Positions 1-12,022 of a stretch of 64,000 nt of DNA are shown here, in pieces (the first letter of the stretch is position 1; each line of letters opens with the position of its first letter). This stretch comes from Paramyrothecium sp. XJ0827 (Eukaryota > Ascomycota > Sordariomycetes > Hypocreales > Stachybotryaceae). The translations under genes were made by a program, and so were the position numbers. Where the stretch lies: assembly GCA_020881915.1 (NCBI GenBank), contig JAJFPB010000005.1:2294001-2358000 (forward strand), given 5' to 3'. The notes beneath the pieces are model-generated. The model saw nothing but the letters and a program-made list of their open reading frames with translations. It had not been told where the DNA came from and did not search any database.

Positions 1-28
1 AACCAAAATAGGAACTTCTGTCATCCCT

Positions 29-1748
29 TTACTCAAGCCACTCACCACGCAACCAGCGGTTGAGGAAGTCCACAGACGCTGCGGGCTGGTCCATGGGCGT
101 CATGTGGCCGGCCTCATAGATCTGCATAAAGGTGAAGTTGCCGCTGCTCTTGACGTTACCGTATCCCTTGGAGTCAGACTTCTTGTCGCTGTCGAGCTTC
201 AGGGCCTTGGTCTCAGCCTTGGAGAACGAGCTGTGGCCCTTCCATTCCAGAGCGTTGACCCAAGCACGGTTGCCGAGCCAGTTGCAGATGAAGTCGGCAT
301 CGCCGGCGTAGATGAGGACGGGAATCTTCTCGAGCAGCTCGGGAACGAGTCGGAACATGGGGAACATCCAGTCACCATGAAGCAGGAAGTCGCGGTTGAC
401 GTCAAAGTTGCAGCTATCATAGCCGTCAACCTCAACACCGAGCGCCTCCATGACCTCAGCCCTGTTCAACCACTCCGAGATCCAGCCGAGCTCCTTGTAG
501 CAAAGGTTGCTGTCATCCTCGCACTTCGCACGCACATCGTAGGGGTTGTATCCAGAGCGCTGGTAAGGACCAATCATAGCGGAGTTGCAGTACATGGCGG
601 CGGGCACACAAGTCCACGCGCTCTGGCTGTCGTAGCAAGACTTGATGAGAGACTGGCAACGGGGCAGGGAGTTGTCCATGGATCGGCACTCGCTCTCGCC
701 GAGGACCGCGGGATAACCACCGTCACCGCAGGCCATGGGGCGGTAGTATTCGTACTGCGTGTAGCCGTCGGTCAAACCGTTTCCAACGAGGATGCTCTTG
801 AGGTTGATGTTGCGATCCTTGTGGGACAGAATCTCCGAGGAGAAGGCGGGGACATAGTGGCCACCATACGACTCGCCAGCAATGTGGAAGTCCTGTTCCG
901 CATACTCGGGGAACTGGTGGAAGAAGAGAGACAAGAGCGCATACACGTCCTTGCCGGCATCTACAGTGGTGCTGACCTTGCCACGGCCGTAGGAATATCC
1001 AACGTTGATGGGCTGGTCAAGGAAGATAACGGAAGCGTTGTTGTTCCAAGCATAAGGGTTGGTGACAGGCTCAATCTTCTTGTTGATGGAGGCAGGGCCG
1101 AGCTCAAGGAAGAGGCCGGTCAGGGAAGAGCAGCCTGGGCCACCGTTAAGCCAGAGGACCACGGGGTCGTTCTTGGGATCGTTGCGGGACTCAAAGAACC
1201 CTAGGTAGTGTTAGCAACGGCGACTTCCAACAACGAAAGCTTGATAGCAGAAACTTACAGTAGAACAGGTGCTTATCGTTCTCCTCGTCATCGAGGTAAC
1301 CGCTGTACTGCTTGACGGAGTCAACGCCAAGCTTGGAGGGATCAACCTTCTTGACGCGGAGGTTGTAGGGGTCGAGCTTGCCGCCAATCTTGCGACGAGA
1401 CTCGCCATCATCGCCCTTGACCCAGAGCGACTGAAGATCAGCGCCCTTGACGACGTGATCCCACTTATCGTCAGACTGACGGTTGTTAGGCTTGACCTTG
1501 GCGCCGACAACATGCTTCTTGAAGGCGTCGAAAGCATCGGGAGCAAGCATGGCAATCTCATCCCAGGTGGCCTTGGCCTCTGCAGAGAACTTGCCGAACT
1601 TGTCCTCGAGAGGCTTGATCCAAGATTCAGAGTTCAGGTCGAAGCCGAAGCCGGAGTTGGACGAATCGCCGCCGAGGATCTTCTGGTCCTGGAAGCCGAC
1701 AGCCGATGAGGCAGCGCCCAGCAGCAGGGCGGAGGTGGTAAACCGCAT
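29..1748 (-). CDS. cpyA: Carboxypeptidase Y (vacuolar serine carboxypeptidase)
   Basis: Serine carboxypeptidase of peptidase family S10, which trims C-terminal residues in the vacuole. Exons are complement 1259-1748 and 29-1200; the 58-bp intron (1201-1258) has a GTAAGT donor and CTAG acceptor and splits a Trp codon. The spliced protein is 553 aa, the usual size for fungal CPY. A hydrophobic N-terminal signal (residues 1-18) is followed by a propeptide. The oxyanion-region motif [10 protein letters not shown], nucleophile Ser274 in GESYGG, Asp466 in GDADFICNW and His529 in [10 protein letters not shown] are all present, so the enzyme looks intact. There is a [14 protein letters not shown] loop near the C-terminus. 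The stop codon lies only 28 bp from the window edge, so the 3' UTR runs out of view. The symbol follows Aspergillus usage. The identification is firm. Confidence 0.96.
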
Positions 1749-4324
1749 GATGACGGTAGTGTTGCTGCAGAAGATTACAGCAAACGATGAGAGATGATGC
1801 GATGGAAAGAAGAAGAGGGAATAAAGGATGAAGAGGAGCAGAGAGGAAGGGAAGAGCTAAAGGTAAGGTAGGTACCCTTTGGGATGGAGTAACGTAAGGC
1901 AGACGGAGGTAGGTTCGGTCACATGAGAGATACCTTAGAATGGCGACGTAATGTTGCTATCTCTAGGTGGCAGCTGCGCCAGCCACTGTCTGGCCATTGG
2001 CCACTGGCTGACATGGAACAGCTGCCCCAGCAACCCCACCTCCACATGTGTGCCTGGGGGTCCACTCAGGTACCCTCACTGCGCCCGTGCGGCCGATTGC
2101 GCCAGCACTAACAAGCTCACTAGGATATATGGTGCGATGGCGTTAAGGCCATCTCTAGCCAAGGCACATGAATCGCCAGGAACAATGCAAGGTACATGTC
2201 CTCGCGGGTGGATGGGCTCCCCTGCTTGCTTGGTGACGATGACCCCGTTATGTCCGGACCTTGATGGCATCTGCTGCTTCGCCATTTAGGCTAGAGCAAT
2301 CAAGAGCACCGCAATGGCACTTTTGTCTGGCGTGGGACTGGGAGACCCGATTGTGATATGGGAAAGCGGCACCTTGGTGGGGGAGGAGGGGGAAGACTCG
2401 CCCACGTCAAGGTGGCTCCAGGTCCCATTGTGCATGTTTGAGGCGGTTTGAGACTTGGCCCTGTGGCGAGCGTGACTGATAAGCCCCGACAGAAACCAGC
2501 AGGCAAGGTTAAGGTACCCGATATTGTGCTGATCATTTGGAGTCATGGAGGGAGGCTGAGTCATCGATCCATGTAGCCTCATGATCCCGCAGCGCCAGGG
2601 CGTGGCCAGCTTTATTCGTACTTCCTCTTGGGTGCCCAAGAGATGCGCAATGCACTCCAAACCGGCTTTGCGCCGTGCGGTCATTCTCTGACCACCTCAT
2701 GAGCGGTGGTGTCTTGGTGGACAGGTCGTTCCATGAACACTGCGGATGAAACTTATGTGAGATCCTTAACTCTTAATGTAATAGCGAAACTAGAGGCAGC
2801 AAGTTTGGAAATATCTTAAAATTTACTCTCAGGCGGCACGTTTGCTCTGCCATATTTCCCTCGGTTCGGGTCATCTCGATAAAATCGTTCAAGCATTTGG
2901 CACCAAGGTGTCTATGCGTAGACACATTTGACCACACGCTGTACGAAGCTGTGCAATAAGCCTCTGGGTGTAAACTCCAGCAACCTCGTGGGTATAGTAG
3001 GGTAAGTCCTAGTCAAGAGTCCTCGTGGGATCCGTACGACGCAATGCCCACAGATGAGCAGAGTTGTGCACAACTTCTACAACAAGGTCTATCTCCCCAC
3101 ATAAATAAGCGGAACACGTGAATTATGAACAGGTGATACGCAAAGGCAAAATATGTGTTGAAGTTTTTAGGTCGCATCTAGCACATAGCAGTTGCTCATC
3201 CGAAAATAATAGGCACTATTCTATCCCGATAGACTTGGTTGTATCAAAGTATTGCCCAGGCCATGTCCTGCCTTAGCGGCGAGAGGTGGCACTAGCGTCG
3301 GCCCATTAAAGCTGATACAAGATCACAGTGACGATTAACCCGCCGAATCTGTTCGTGCCACTCCCCAGGGCGCGTGAGCGACTAGAAAGGTCTCAGGAGT
3401 ATTAGAAGCTGAAGTGCAAGGACGCACAGTTCGAGAGGCGCCATCAGTGTCAAGCTGGCGTAGGTATTACCTATTGTCGAAGCAGTGGTTTCGGGTACCA
3501 ACTTGCGGGAGTGGGCAAACCAAAACATCAAGCGCACAAAGACGTTATACAAAGTCGAAATGAAAGGCTGCAGAGGGACCGCACTTCCCTATCACAGTAC
3601 TGGACAGTATCACTCATGTTGGGAGAGGGTACCTCCTCAAGCACCTCTTATGCTAGATGTCAAAGTAGAAGCCTCGCCTTGCGCTGGAGTGGAGCCCGTT
3701 GGTGGTTCGAAAGACGAGAACAAAATGAATAAAATGGCCGAAAGAGACATGGGAAAGAAAGTGAAGTGAGTCATCATGAGAGAACACTAGCGAGCAAATA
3801 ATAGGCATGGGCTACAATTTCGCAGTACGACTTGTTCGGACAGTCGTTTGCCATTGTTGCTGAAGGACACCGGAACTGGTCTTGCCAGAGTCTAGCTGAT
3901 ATAGCATCGATTGATATAGATGCCGTGCGATGTACTGATTTAAGTACCCATGCTTCCCGAGAGATTCGCCTAATTTTCTCCTTTTTCAACCGTTGTTACG
4001 GAAATCGTGCCATCGGTTGATTCGACCAAAGCCAGCGGCAGAGAACAAGGCCTTGTGGGAGAAGGTGGGGCTCGAGAAGATCTTGGACAATGGCGGGGTC
4101 GCAAAAAGTTCAGCGACAGAATGATGTAGCATCCCAAGAGAACGGTCTCTGACGCATAAAAGTTGCGACCAACCCCCTCGACACCTGGATCTTTACGACC
4201 TCGAGGCGCCGCTGAGACCTCTTCTTTCCGAGATTGCCCTGCATTTTATTCTGCATTTTACTCCGAGCCTTTCCCACAGGAGCATTTCTTTCCTCCTCCC
4301 CATCCTCGTTATCACGCAGTCACG
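1749..4324. other. Intergenic, between divergent cpyA and SBDS genes
   Basis: About 2.6 kb with no supported gene. The first 170 bp upstream of cpyA are purine-rich on the + strand (CT-rich leader on the sense strand). Open frames at 2286-2684 (-) and 3485-3769 (+) have no recognisable domain or coding-like composition and were not called. The last 100 bp before 4325 are CT-rich, as expected of a fungal 5' leader. Confidence 0.6.
1861..1876. repeat. AGGTACC-type intergenic motif
   Basis: Short degenerate AGGTAAGGTAGGTACC tract upstream of cpyA. It belongs to a family of similar palindromic GGTACC/CCTAGG words found in several gaps of this window. Confidence 0.4.
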
Positions 4325-5266
4325 ATGTCACGACAGATCAACCAACCTTCCAACCAGATCAAGCTGACCAACGTCTCCCTGGTCCGCCTGAAGAAGGGCA
4401 AGAAACGCTTCGAGATCGCCTGCTACAAGAACAAGGTCCTCGAGTGGCGCTCGGGCATCGAGACGGACCTCGACAACGTGCTCCAGATCCCAAACGTCTT
4501 CCTCAACGTCTCCAAGGGGCAGACCGCCCCCAAGGAGGACCTCGACAAGGCCTTTGGCAAGGGCAAGGACGTCAACGACATCATCCTCGAGATCCTCAAA
4601 AAGGGCGAGCTGCAAGTCGGCGAGAAGGAGCGCGCGGCGCAGCTAGAGCGGGTGCATAATGAAGTCATAAGCATAGTGGCCAGCAAGCTCGTCGACCCTC
4701 GCACGAAACGAGTCTACACGTCGGGCATGATCGAGAAGGCCCTCGACATGCTCAGCTCGCACGCACACAGCAACGCCGCCGATAAGAGCGCCTCGGCCAG
4801 CGCCACGGGTACACCGGCCACAGGCACACCGGCCACGGGTGACGACGGCGAGGCGAAGCCCCGCCAGAAGGACCACAACTGGACCGGCGTCGTCACGACC
4901 AAGAGCGCCAAGAGTCAGGCTCTGGAGGCCATGAAGGCCCTGATCGCCCATCAACCTATCCCGGTCGCCCGGGCCAGGATGAGGCTCCGCGTGTCCTGCT
5001 CGACCAACGTCCTCAAGCAGGCCGTCAAGGCCAAGGCCGCGGCCAAGGATGAGGACGGCGAGCAAAAGGCGCCGGGAACCGTCAAGGACATGATCCTCGG
5101 CTACGTCGAGCAGGTCGAGAGCCAGGACGTGATGGGATCGGAGTGGGAGGTTGTGGGCTTTGTGGAACCGGGTGCATTCAAGCCGCTGTCCGATTTCATC
5201 GGTAACGAAACCAAGGGTCAGGGCAGGGTGGAAGTATTAGACATGGCCGTGACACATGAAGATTAA
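4325..5266 (+). CDS. sdo1: Ribosome maturation protein SBDS / Sdo1
   Basis: Homologue of the Shwachman-Bodian-Diamond syndrome protein. Together with the GTPase Efl1 it releases the anti-association factor eIF6/Tif6 from pre-60S subunits in the cytoplasm. The gene is a single exon of 313 aa, somewhat longer than yeast Sdo1 (about 250). The start was placed at MSRQINQPSNQIKL because upstream in-frame codons contain no ATG and this is where the SBDS N-terminal FYSH domain begins. That domain (residues ~10-95) includes KKGKKRFEIACYKNK. A three-helix middle domain follows, then a low-complexity linker with a GTPATGTPATG repeat (residues ~160-180). The C-terminal ferredoxin-like domain starts near VVTTKSAKSQALEAM and includes ARMRLRVSC. 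The gene is convergent with the 40S protein S18 gene, 309 bp away. Confidence 0.95.
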   Translation: MSRQINQPSNQIKLTNVSLVRLKKGKKRFEIACYKNKVLEWRSGIETDLDNVLQIPNVFLNVSKGQTAPKEDLDKAFGKGKDVNDIILEILKKGELQVGEKERAAQLERVHNEVISIVASKLVDPRTKRVYTSGMIEKALDMLSSHAHSNAADKSASASATGTPATGTPATGDDGEAKPRQKDHNWTGVVTTKSAKSQALEAMKALIAHQPIPVARARMRLRVSCSTNVLKQAVKAKAAAKDEDGEQKAPGTVKDMILGYVEQVESQDVMGSEWEVVGFVEPGAFKPLSDFIGNETKGQGRVEVLDMAVTHED

Positions 5267-5575
5267 AATGCAAGATACCCATTTCTCGTTACGCTGTTGC
5301 CGTTGAAGACTTGTCGAGATATAGCTGCAAGTCTGCTTGCGAGGGTGAGGCTAACAGGCTCGTTCTTTAGCATGTTTGCTTTGTCTCGTTGCCGCGAATC
5401 GTAGTGCAGGAAGAATGGCCTAGCCCATGATTTGTTTTGAAATGCTTTTGATTTTGATGACTCTCATCTAGAGTACAGCCCTAGACACATATCCCGGAAG
5501 CATACCCTTATCAAAATGCTCATAATGGAGAACCCAGCCGTCACGCCTGTCCACCCCATGCCCTCATCAAATAAT
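5267..5575. other. Convergent intergenic region, SBDS / S18
   Basis: 309 bp holding the two 3' UTRs of SBDS (+) and S18 (-). No open frame or structured terminator is evident. Confidence 0.6.
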
Positions 5576-6265
5576 TTAACCACCCTTCTTCTTGGAGACA
5601 CCGACGGTCCTGCCACGACGGCCGGTAGTCTTGGTGTGCTGACCACGCACACGGAGGCCCCAGTAGTGACGGAGACCACGGTGAGCGCGGATCTTCTTGA
5701 GGCGCTCCAAGTCTTCACGGAGCTTGGAGTCGACACCGTTGGCCAGGATCTGAGAGTCCTTGCCGTCGACAATGTCGCGCTGTCGGTTAAGGAACCAGCT
5801 GGGGATCTTGTACTGGGTAGGGTTCTGGATGATGGTGACGATACGCTCAAGCTCTTCGGAGGTGAGCTCACCGGCGCTAGATCTTGTTTTAGTATTCGAA
5901 GTCTTTCTCGCCCCTCACATCGGGAGGGTTAGGATTTGTGCATACCGCTTGGTCAGGTCGACATCGGCCTTCTTGCAGACCAAGTTGGAGTATCGGCGAC
6001 CGACACCCTTGATCTTGGTCAGGGCGTACATAACCTTCTGCTTGCCATCGACGTTGGTGTTCAGAAGACGCAGGATCTATTCCAGCAAATGTCAGGTTAG
6101 CCAGGGGCTCTTTTTGAATTCCAAATTCGATATCGAAATTTCGTGAAGCGCGATGCGGCGAGAAACAGAATCGTCGGGGATCATGACAACAGCGTGCGCG
6201 CTGCGCCTGTGAAAGGGCTGACTTACGAACTGGAAGTTCGTCTTCTCTCCCGATACGAGCGACAT
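5576..6265 (-). CDS. rps18: 40S ribosomal protein S18 (uS13)
   Basis: Small-subunit protein of the 40S head, contacting the P-site region and the intersubunit bridge. Exons are complement 6227-6265, 5946-6076 and 5576-5876; introns are 150 and 69 bp with GTAAGT and GTATGC donors. The spliced protein is 156 aa, the family's normal length. It begins [13 protein letters not shown] and ends [12 protein letters not shown]; internal hallmarks are [39 protein letters not shown] and [18 protein letters not shown]. The 13-codon first exon followed by a longer intron is typical of fungal ribosomal protein genes. No frameshift was found in the spliced reading frame. Confidence 0.97.
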
Positions 6266-7128
6266 GATGGGCAACTTTGACGGTCGTTGCCGATATGCTC
6301 GTCGAGATTCGATGTTTCGGTAGAAGAGGAAAAGGGCGGAGAATTGAATGCCCTCGCTAAATCATGGTGGAATTTTTGCCCTGTGGGTACGCAGGTAGGG
6401 CAAGCAAAGTGCGCACCAAAATTCAAAATCACGTGCCCTGCGGCGTGACCGGCTTTCTTGGTTGCATCCCTTTTTTCTAGTGGGTCGCTTAAACTTCGTA
6501 AAATCTCGACCTCAGTAACGGGAAAATAAGGAACTTGCCTTGGTGGACAGCATTTTCTTGCGCTCCTGTGCAATCAATGGCTGCTACCAATTGATTTTCC
6601 CACCACCTCAACGGTTATCATCGTAGCTGGGCCACACCAGCTCGGACCTGATGTTAGTGACCTGTGGAAACATCATTCATTGAGAATGACTGGTGTTCAA
6701 CGGTAAGTCTGCAACAACCGTCTTTTGCCATTGCTCGATCATCAATCCCAGCAGATGATCTTGAGCCGGATGCCTGCACCTTGTGCTTGCATAAGACGAG
6801 ATCAACTTTGACAGCGCTTTTTGAGTACGGGATCTTCAGTGAACCTCACAGAATGGAGAATTTCGTAATTTATCTGTTGTCACATTTTCTTACAGTACAT
6901 CCCCCTTGGGGTGTTGCGCAATGGCGAATCCGACGCTATCCATGGCTGCACATCTCTTATCATCCATCGTTGTCGTGATTTCACCCACCCGAGCAAGCCC
7001 CAGCATGGTTCCGTCGATCTCCTCACCATCAAATGCTTAGCATTACCGTAATATCGCACTTGCGCATTCCAGAACGCCCTGGCCAAAACAACGGCGTTGT
7101 ATTAATCCTGTGTTATGTTTAGCCTGGA
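6266..7128. other. Promoter region of rps18 and 3' region of next gene
   Basis: 863 bp. The part next to 6266 is the upstream region of rps18. An open frame at 6664-6978 (+) has no recognisable content and was not called. Confidence 0.55.
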
Positions 7129-8141
7129 TCATGACGTTTCGGTGAAGCAACTGACATCCCGCGGTTGTTCCATACTGCTTCGGAGCAACTTCTCCAAACT
7201 CGCTCGATCTGGCTCGTAAATGTTCATTCCTCTGCCTCCCCAGTTGGTCACAGTGACGTCCTGTAGCCCTCGCATTTTCAGGAGTTCGTCAAGTCCGAGT
7301 ACATCTGTAATTCTGGGCAAAGAGTTCGGGAAAGATGTCTTGATGAACATTTCCCGCTCGTTGAGGTGCCACAACGTTCCCTTAGACAGGATCAAGGTCA
7401 GCGATTCGAGCTTGTTACACTCCACCAACTTCTTGAAAGCTTTATCTGAATCCGGACCGCACCACTGGACAGTGACTCGACGAACTGAGCGTGCAAGATA
7501 ACGGTGCTCACGAAGGCAGGCGTGGAGCTCGCAAGGGCATCGGAACCGAGCAGTCTTTTTTCGGAACAGAACACGAAAGAACTCCTCGTTCATTTCAGGC
7601 ACTTGGAGCGCGGAGAGAGATTTCATCGACTGGGTCGGAAGTGGTTCGAACCATGTTTTGATGCAGCCGCACAGGACTTTTCTCTTGGATGGGATGATAC
7701 TCCCGCCGGCTTTGAAGAGAGCATCGACGCCGAATTCGAAGATGCGAGCTCGAATCTCAGGGGGCAGGTTCATGAAGGGAAATCCAACAATGGACGGTGG
7801 TCGGTCTGCAGGACTGGCAGTAAGCGTACAAGCAGCGTGGCAGTAGGAGCCCTCGACTCACCAGCTATCTCGAGGATAGTAGTACACATCTCAATGAGTT
7901 CCAAGCAAGTTCGGAGCTCCTCGGGTTGATTCTTGATTATTTGGGCACACTTCGTGATGGTGCTAGTCAAGGCGGCCCTTCTGTTAGGGCTGATACGAAC
8001 CAAACGGCCCAACTCCTGTGCATCGATAGAGCCAGTCTCGTATTTGTCCAATGCTTGCAGTAACGCCATCATGTTCTTGGGCAGCCCGTATCTTGAGGGC
8101 ACACTCTTCAGCGACAGCGTGTACCAAGATTTTCGCGCCAT
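7129..8141 (-). CDS. F-box-like protein of unknown function
   Basis: Two exons, complement 7862-8141 and 7129-7805, joined by a 56-bp intron (GTGAGT donor, CTGCAG acceptor) that splits an Asp codon; 318 aa. The start was taken at MARKSWYTL because it is the first ATG in the frame and has an ACCATGG context. Residues ~1-93 look helical. After the splice comes DRPPSIVGFPFMNLPPEIRA followed by RIFEFG. The LPPEIRxxIF pattern resembles the start of an F-box, the Skp1-binding motif of SCF ubiquitin ligases. The rest contains LESLTLILSKG and other leucine-spaced stretches that could be degenerate repeats. A function as an SCF substrate adaptor is inference only; another fungal family with an LPxEIR motif is possible. 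Confidence 0.6.
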
Positions 8142-9818
8142 GGTCGCAAGTTTGCGTTGTGGAAGCACCACGAATGCACGTTTTGCGCTGAAAGACAGAG
8201 GCAAACAGAGGGAAGATAGGTCTCGCTCTTTATGGCTAACACCTCGGCTTCTGGTTCACCTTGTTGAGCGAGCGGTCGAGAGATCAGTCTGAAGTCAACG
8301 AGAGTAAGGTTGGTTGGGTGGAAATGTGGCCGACTTCAGTCATAATCGCTGATGGGAAACGGAGAGAGAAGGTAGACCATCAGCGAGAGATGCCAACATG
8401 AGGCAAGGGATGTCACGTTTGTACGCGTTGGCATCGAGTTAAGGTAAATCGAGCAGGTGCCAGCGGCTGCGACTGCCAAAGCAACGGGCCATAAACAACG
8501 TTACCCGAACAGGCATCCTGAATTATGGTATTGACGAGGCCACCTGGCTTTGACAGTGTTGAAAAAGGCAGCCAGAGTTTAACAATGCATCAGTGGGCAA
8601 ACGAGGTTCAGGAAATGGAAGTTAATGTGGATCATGAGATAGAAGCAACGCAAAAGGGTGAGAGCGTTGTAGGAGAGGGTGTCGAGCAAGTGATCGTGTT
8701 GGAGCACCAGTTCACCTGCGTCGCGACTTCGCAGGATGATCAAGCAATGCAGTAAGAACTTTACATTCCGATGCACTCTAAGTTCTTGTCGTGAAACAAC
8801 TGAATTTGAGCGGTCGTAGATCGACAAACGAATAGTCTGGCGATGACCGCCCAGGCATAGCTACCATATCTGCCTTGGCCATCTAAATTTTACTATCGTT
8901 TTCGACGTAAAACGACGAGATGCCAAGCGACTCAGATCAAATGAGCAGTAATATCGTCACACAGCGAAATCGTCATTCCATGCAGATACGAAAAAGGTAA
9001 TTATGATGGAGGATATTATTGATTGATTGGTGGTGCATTAGTCTAAGCAAGTATCTATTCCTGTCAAGATGACATCACAAAAGAAACTTGGAAGTCTTTC
9101 AGCCGGCTGGTATCACAACCCGCACTGCTATTCCAAGCAGTGTGGTCGGCCAGCGTCGGTATGATCCGTCGGGAAAATCCCCTGTAGCATCTCATCCAGT
9201 CGAAAAGCGGGCAGGGCCGCGGCGGGAATGGAAACAGCCTCAGCGCCGATCTTGCAACCGGCCTCGCCGGGCGCTATGGTTTCCGCGCTGGCTGGCTGGT
9301 TGTTTTGTTTTGTTGGTGGTCCTGGCGGTTGGCACACAGTTTCGGCCATACTTGGCTTCGCTGGCTGCGAGCGTGGGCGACATCAAATCATTCGATGAGC
9401 GTGTCGTCGCAAGCTGGCACTTTCGCGAACACGGGGTCTTGGTAAATCCCACAGACGCAGGTTTGCCAACGCCTATAATGCGACCGTGCATTTGTGATGC
9501 ATAGGGGCGCCACCGACGCCACCGGGGTCTGGGCACATCGTCTTCGTTGAGGATGTGGAGTCAGGCCTGGTTTGAGGGGGTGCATTCCGTAAATGCACAG
9601 CAGCGGCTCTGCTGCTGTGTGATGGTGGTGTCGGGTGAGTATGAGGTGTGAGTGTGTGGGAGTGTAGGATTGGGCGTGTCTGGACGCTAAGCCAAAGGCG
9701 TCACTGTAACTAGGGGGGAGGCAATTCGCCTTCGGTCCCTGACGGCCGAGTGCAGTTACTTCGCTGCACACCGGAATCGGTATGATCGGCCAGGTACTGG
9801 AGGCGGCATCTGCAGGTT
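8142..9818. other. Intergenic, 1.7 kb
   Basis: Between two minus-strand genes. Open frames at 8525-8755 (+) and 9088-9504 (+) were inspected. The latter has one hydrophobic stretch (WLAGCFVLLVVLAVG) but no start context, intron signals or family resemblance, so neither was called. Confidence 0.5.
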
Positions 9819-10283
9819 TTAGGCGGGCGCTATCTCGTCGTCGCTGATGCTCATCCTGCCCATTTGGGAATATCCAGGAGAGATCGCCAACCCGTCAATG
9901 CTGGGTGCACGCGTGCAGCATGGGCTGACGCCGTCGAGGTCGAGCTGGCTGAGGTTGGAAGTGCCAAAGGTCATGGTGAACTGGCCAAGCAGCTGCTGGT
10001 GCTGGAGGTTCTGGGCCGTGAGCGGCCTCTCGCTTGGGTGCAGCGGGCGGTTGCGTCGCTTGTTCTTGTCCCTGGAGGTGGTGCTGCTGCCGTCCTTGTC
10101 CCGGCTGCCCCAGGTGAATGTCCTGGACAGCTTGGAGCTGAGCGACAGGACGCTGTCGGAGCTCTGGCTGGTGTTGGATGTGGTGGGAGTGGCAGGGCTC
10201 GAGTCGGACTGGGAAGCGCTGTCGGAGTCTGACCCAGGGTCGGACTTGCGCAGGGCGCGGCGGACACGATCACGGATAGACAT
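9819..10283 (-). CDS. Small serine-rich basic protein, unknown function
   Basis: Single exon of 154 aa. I chose the internal start MSIRDRVRRALRK over an upstream in-frame ATG because the basic amphipathic N-terminus MSIRDRVRRAL looks like the conserved beginning and the preceding residues look like translated leader. The protein has a basic N-terminal helix, an acidic/Ser-Thr tract (SDPGSDSDSASQSDSS), a basic patch (RDKNKRRNRPLHPSER) and a C-terminal segment that includes LLGQFTMTFGTSNLSQLDLDG and the terminal MSISDDEIAPA. It is soluble and probably largely disordered with many potential phosphosites. I recognise no domain. Codon choice is GC-rich like its neighbours. Confidence 0.65.
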   Translation of the reverse strand: MSIRDRVRRALRKSDPGSDSDSASQSDSSPATPTTSNTSQSSDSVLSLSSKLSRTFTWGSRDKDGSSTTSRDKNKRRNRPLHPSERPLTAQNLQHQQLLGQFTMTFGTSNLSQLDLDGVSPCCTRAPSIDGLAISPGYSQMGRMSISDDEIAPA

Positions 10284-12022
10284 GATGTGTTTTTGTGTAT
10301 GTGTGTGTAACTCTTCTAATGAAAGAAAGGAAGGAATTAGGCGGTGCCAGTCTTCGATGCGGAAATGGACATGGAACAGATGGGAACCCTGGATGGGGAA
10401 ACACAGGACATTTAAAGAGCATGGAGCCAAGGGGGCAGCATCATGCCAGGTTCATTTGGGGGAATCCACTTCAAACGAAATCGGTCGCGATCCAGTAACA
10501 GTTAGTGGCAACAGCTCGGCCCATCTCGAAAGCGAGCGTTGATACCTGTTTGCAGCAGAAGCGCGGGGGTCCCGCAATGAAGTCAGCTGGGGGAAAAGCG
10601 GGCTGTCAGAATTGTCGTGGAGAACCCGGTCGGCCATTGCCCAGGCCTTCATTTGCCTTGGTGCCAAGGATGAGGGTGGGCAATTTTTTTCCTTCGCCTC
10701 TCCACGCTAGGCTACGGAGCACAGCACTGTGTTTGGTAGAAACACGAATCACAAATGCCTCTCCCCCGGTTTGTCCCTGTCGGTCCGTGATAGAGTGGTC
10801 GGCGTCTTCCGCACGCACCGCTCGTCTGGGAGTCAAGCGCCAATCTTTTGACCTGGCCCTTACAGGGCGAACGGGCCGAGAACCAGGAAACCCCATTATT
10901 GGTGGTGGGGAGGATTGTGGTGTGCTGAACGGCGCCTGGATTGGAGAGTTACTGGAAGTCAAAATGGAAGAAAATTCCCAAGCGTCGATCCGTACTCATG
11001 GGAGCCCTGGCGAAGCCCGAAGCTACCGTTTCCCTCACACCACTGATAGGAAAGGGGGGGGGGGCTTGAGTGGTCTCGGCTAGGCCCATCCAGACGTCGT
11101 CGCTGCCTGTCCGGAGTCCGCGAGTGACTTATCTCCCCGTAACCCCAAACCCCAGTCTATGGGGTTTCTGGAGCCCACTGGGGATTTTGCTTGATTTGAT
11201 TTGTTACCCACTGGCCCGCGTCTGGCTCCGACGTCACTGGCCTGCAAAGTAGCTCCGAGTTGGCACCGTACCGTGCCGACCAGTTCCGATGGCTCGGCAC
11301 CGACTGTTTCTCTCAACAATAGCCCTGCCTCCCGCCGCCGTCCGTCCCGTCCCCAGCGATTTGATTGATTTGATGTGATTTATCCTCCACTAAAGCCAGC
11401 GAGCTTAGTCGTTACAGTCGGCGTGTCACCCACTGGTCGTTCTACGCCACTGCCTTGCCTTTCGGTTTCTTTGCCATTAGCCCAGCACGCACATACGATG
11501 TTGCCTTTTGTTGAATCTGCTATTTTGCCGAGACGATGAGCGCACCCAAAGCAATCTTGGCGCAGCGCTCTACTGTGCCATATTTCCACCGCTCACTCCG
11601 GACTACCATTTTCACTCAAGCCTGCGCGGGACTCAGTTGCCTCTAGACTAATTTTGTTTCTCTTGAAGTAATCCTCAACTGCAAAACTGCTGCGGTAGTT
11701 CGACACCCTCGCAGGGTTATTGTCATATGTGTGCACCACCTATGATTGATTGCCCTTTTTTGTTTGCTGCTCTCCAGCTCTCTAGCTTGCATAGCTGTAG
11801 ACCAGGGAAATGCAACGACAGCTAGTGTGGCCTGGTACACGGCTAGGAGTGTTTCAGGGACTTGCTTCGTCTTCTGTGCATTGTTTGCGTACACTGACCC
11901 ACAGTCCCTGATCTACCGTCCGGACACTTCATTTTACCGTCATCCTCCTCAACCTGCCTCATACCCCCACCAAGGCCCCCACTTAAAGAGAAGGGGTCCA
12001 AGGCCATGGCATACTCACATCG
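10284..12022. other. Intergenic, 1.7 kb
   Basis: Upstream region of the Ser-rich protein gene and downstream region of the membrane protein gene. It holds a TG-rich tract near 10288-10310 and an 11-G run at 11054-11064. Several GC-rich open frames (such as 10505-11083 +) look like chance frames. Confidence 0.5.
11054..11064 (+). repeat. Poly-G run (11 bp)
   Basis: Uninterrupted run of eleven G; prone to length error in sequencing. Confidence 0.9.

Noticed and set aside
104..1204. 366-codon plus-strand frame opposite carboxypeptidase Y
   Set aside because: Shadow frame; the minus strand holds the complete catalytic triad.
5946..6076. Suspected one-base insertion in exon 2 of ribosomal protein S18
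   Set aside because: On recount the exon is 131 bp and the three exons total 471 bp, giving an uninterrupted 156-aa protein.
9088..9504. 138-codon plus-strand frame with one hydrophobic segment
   Set aside because: No conserved motif, no leader-like context, and Arg/Pro-rich chance composition.
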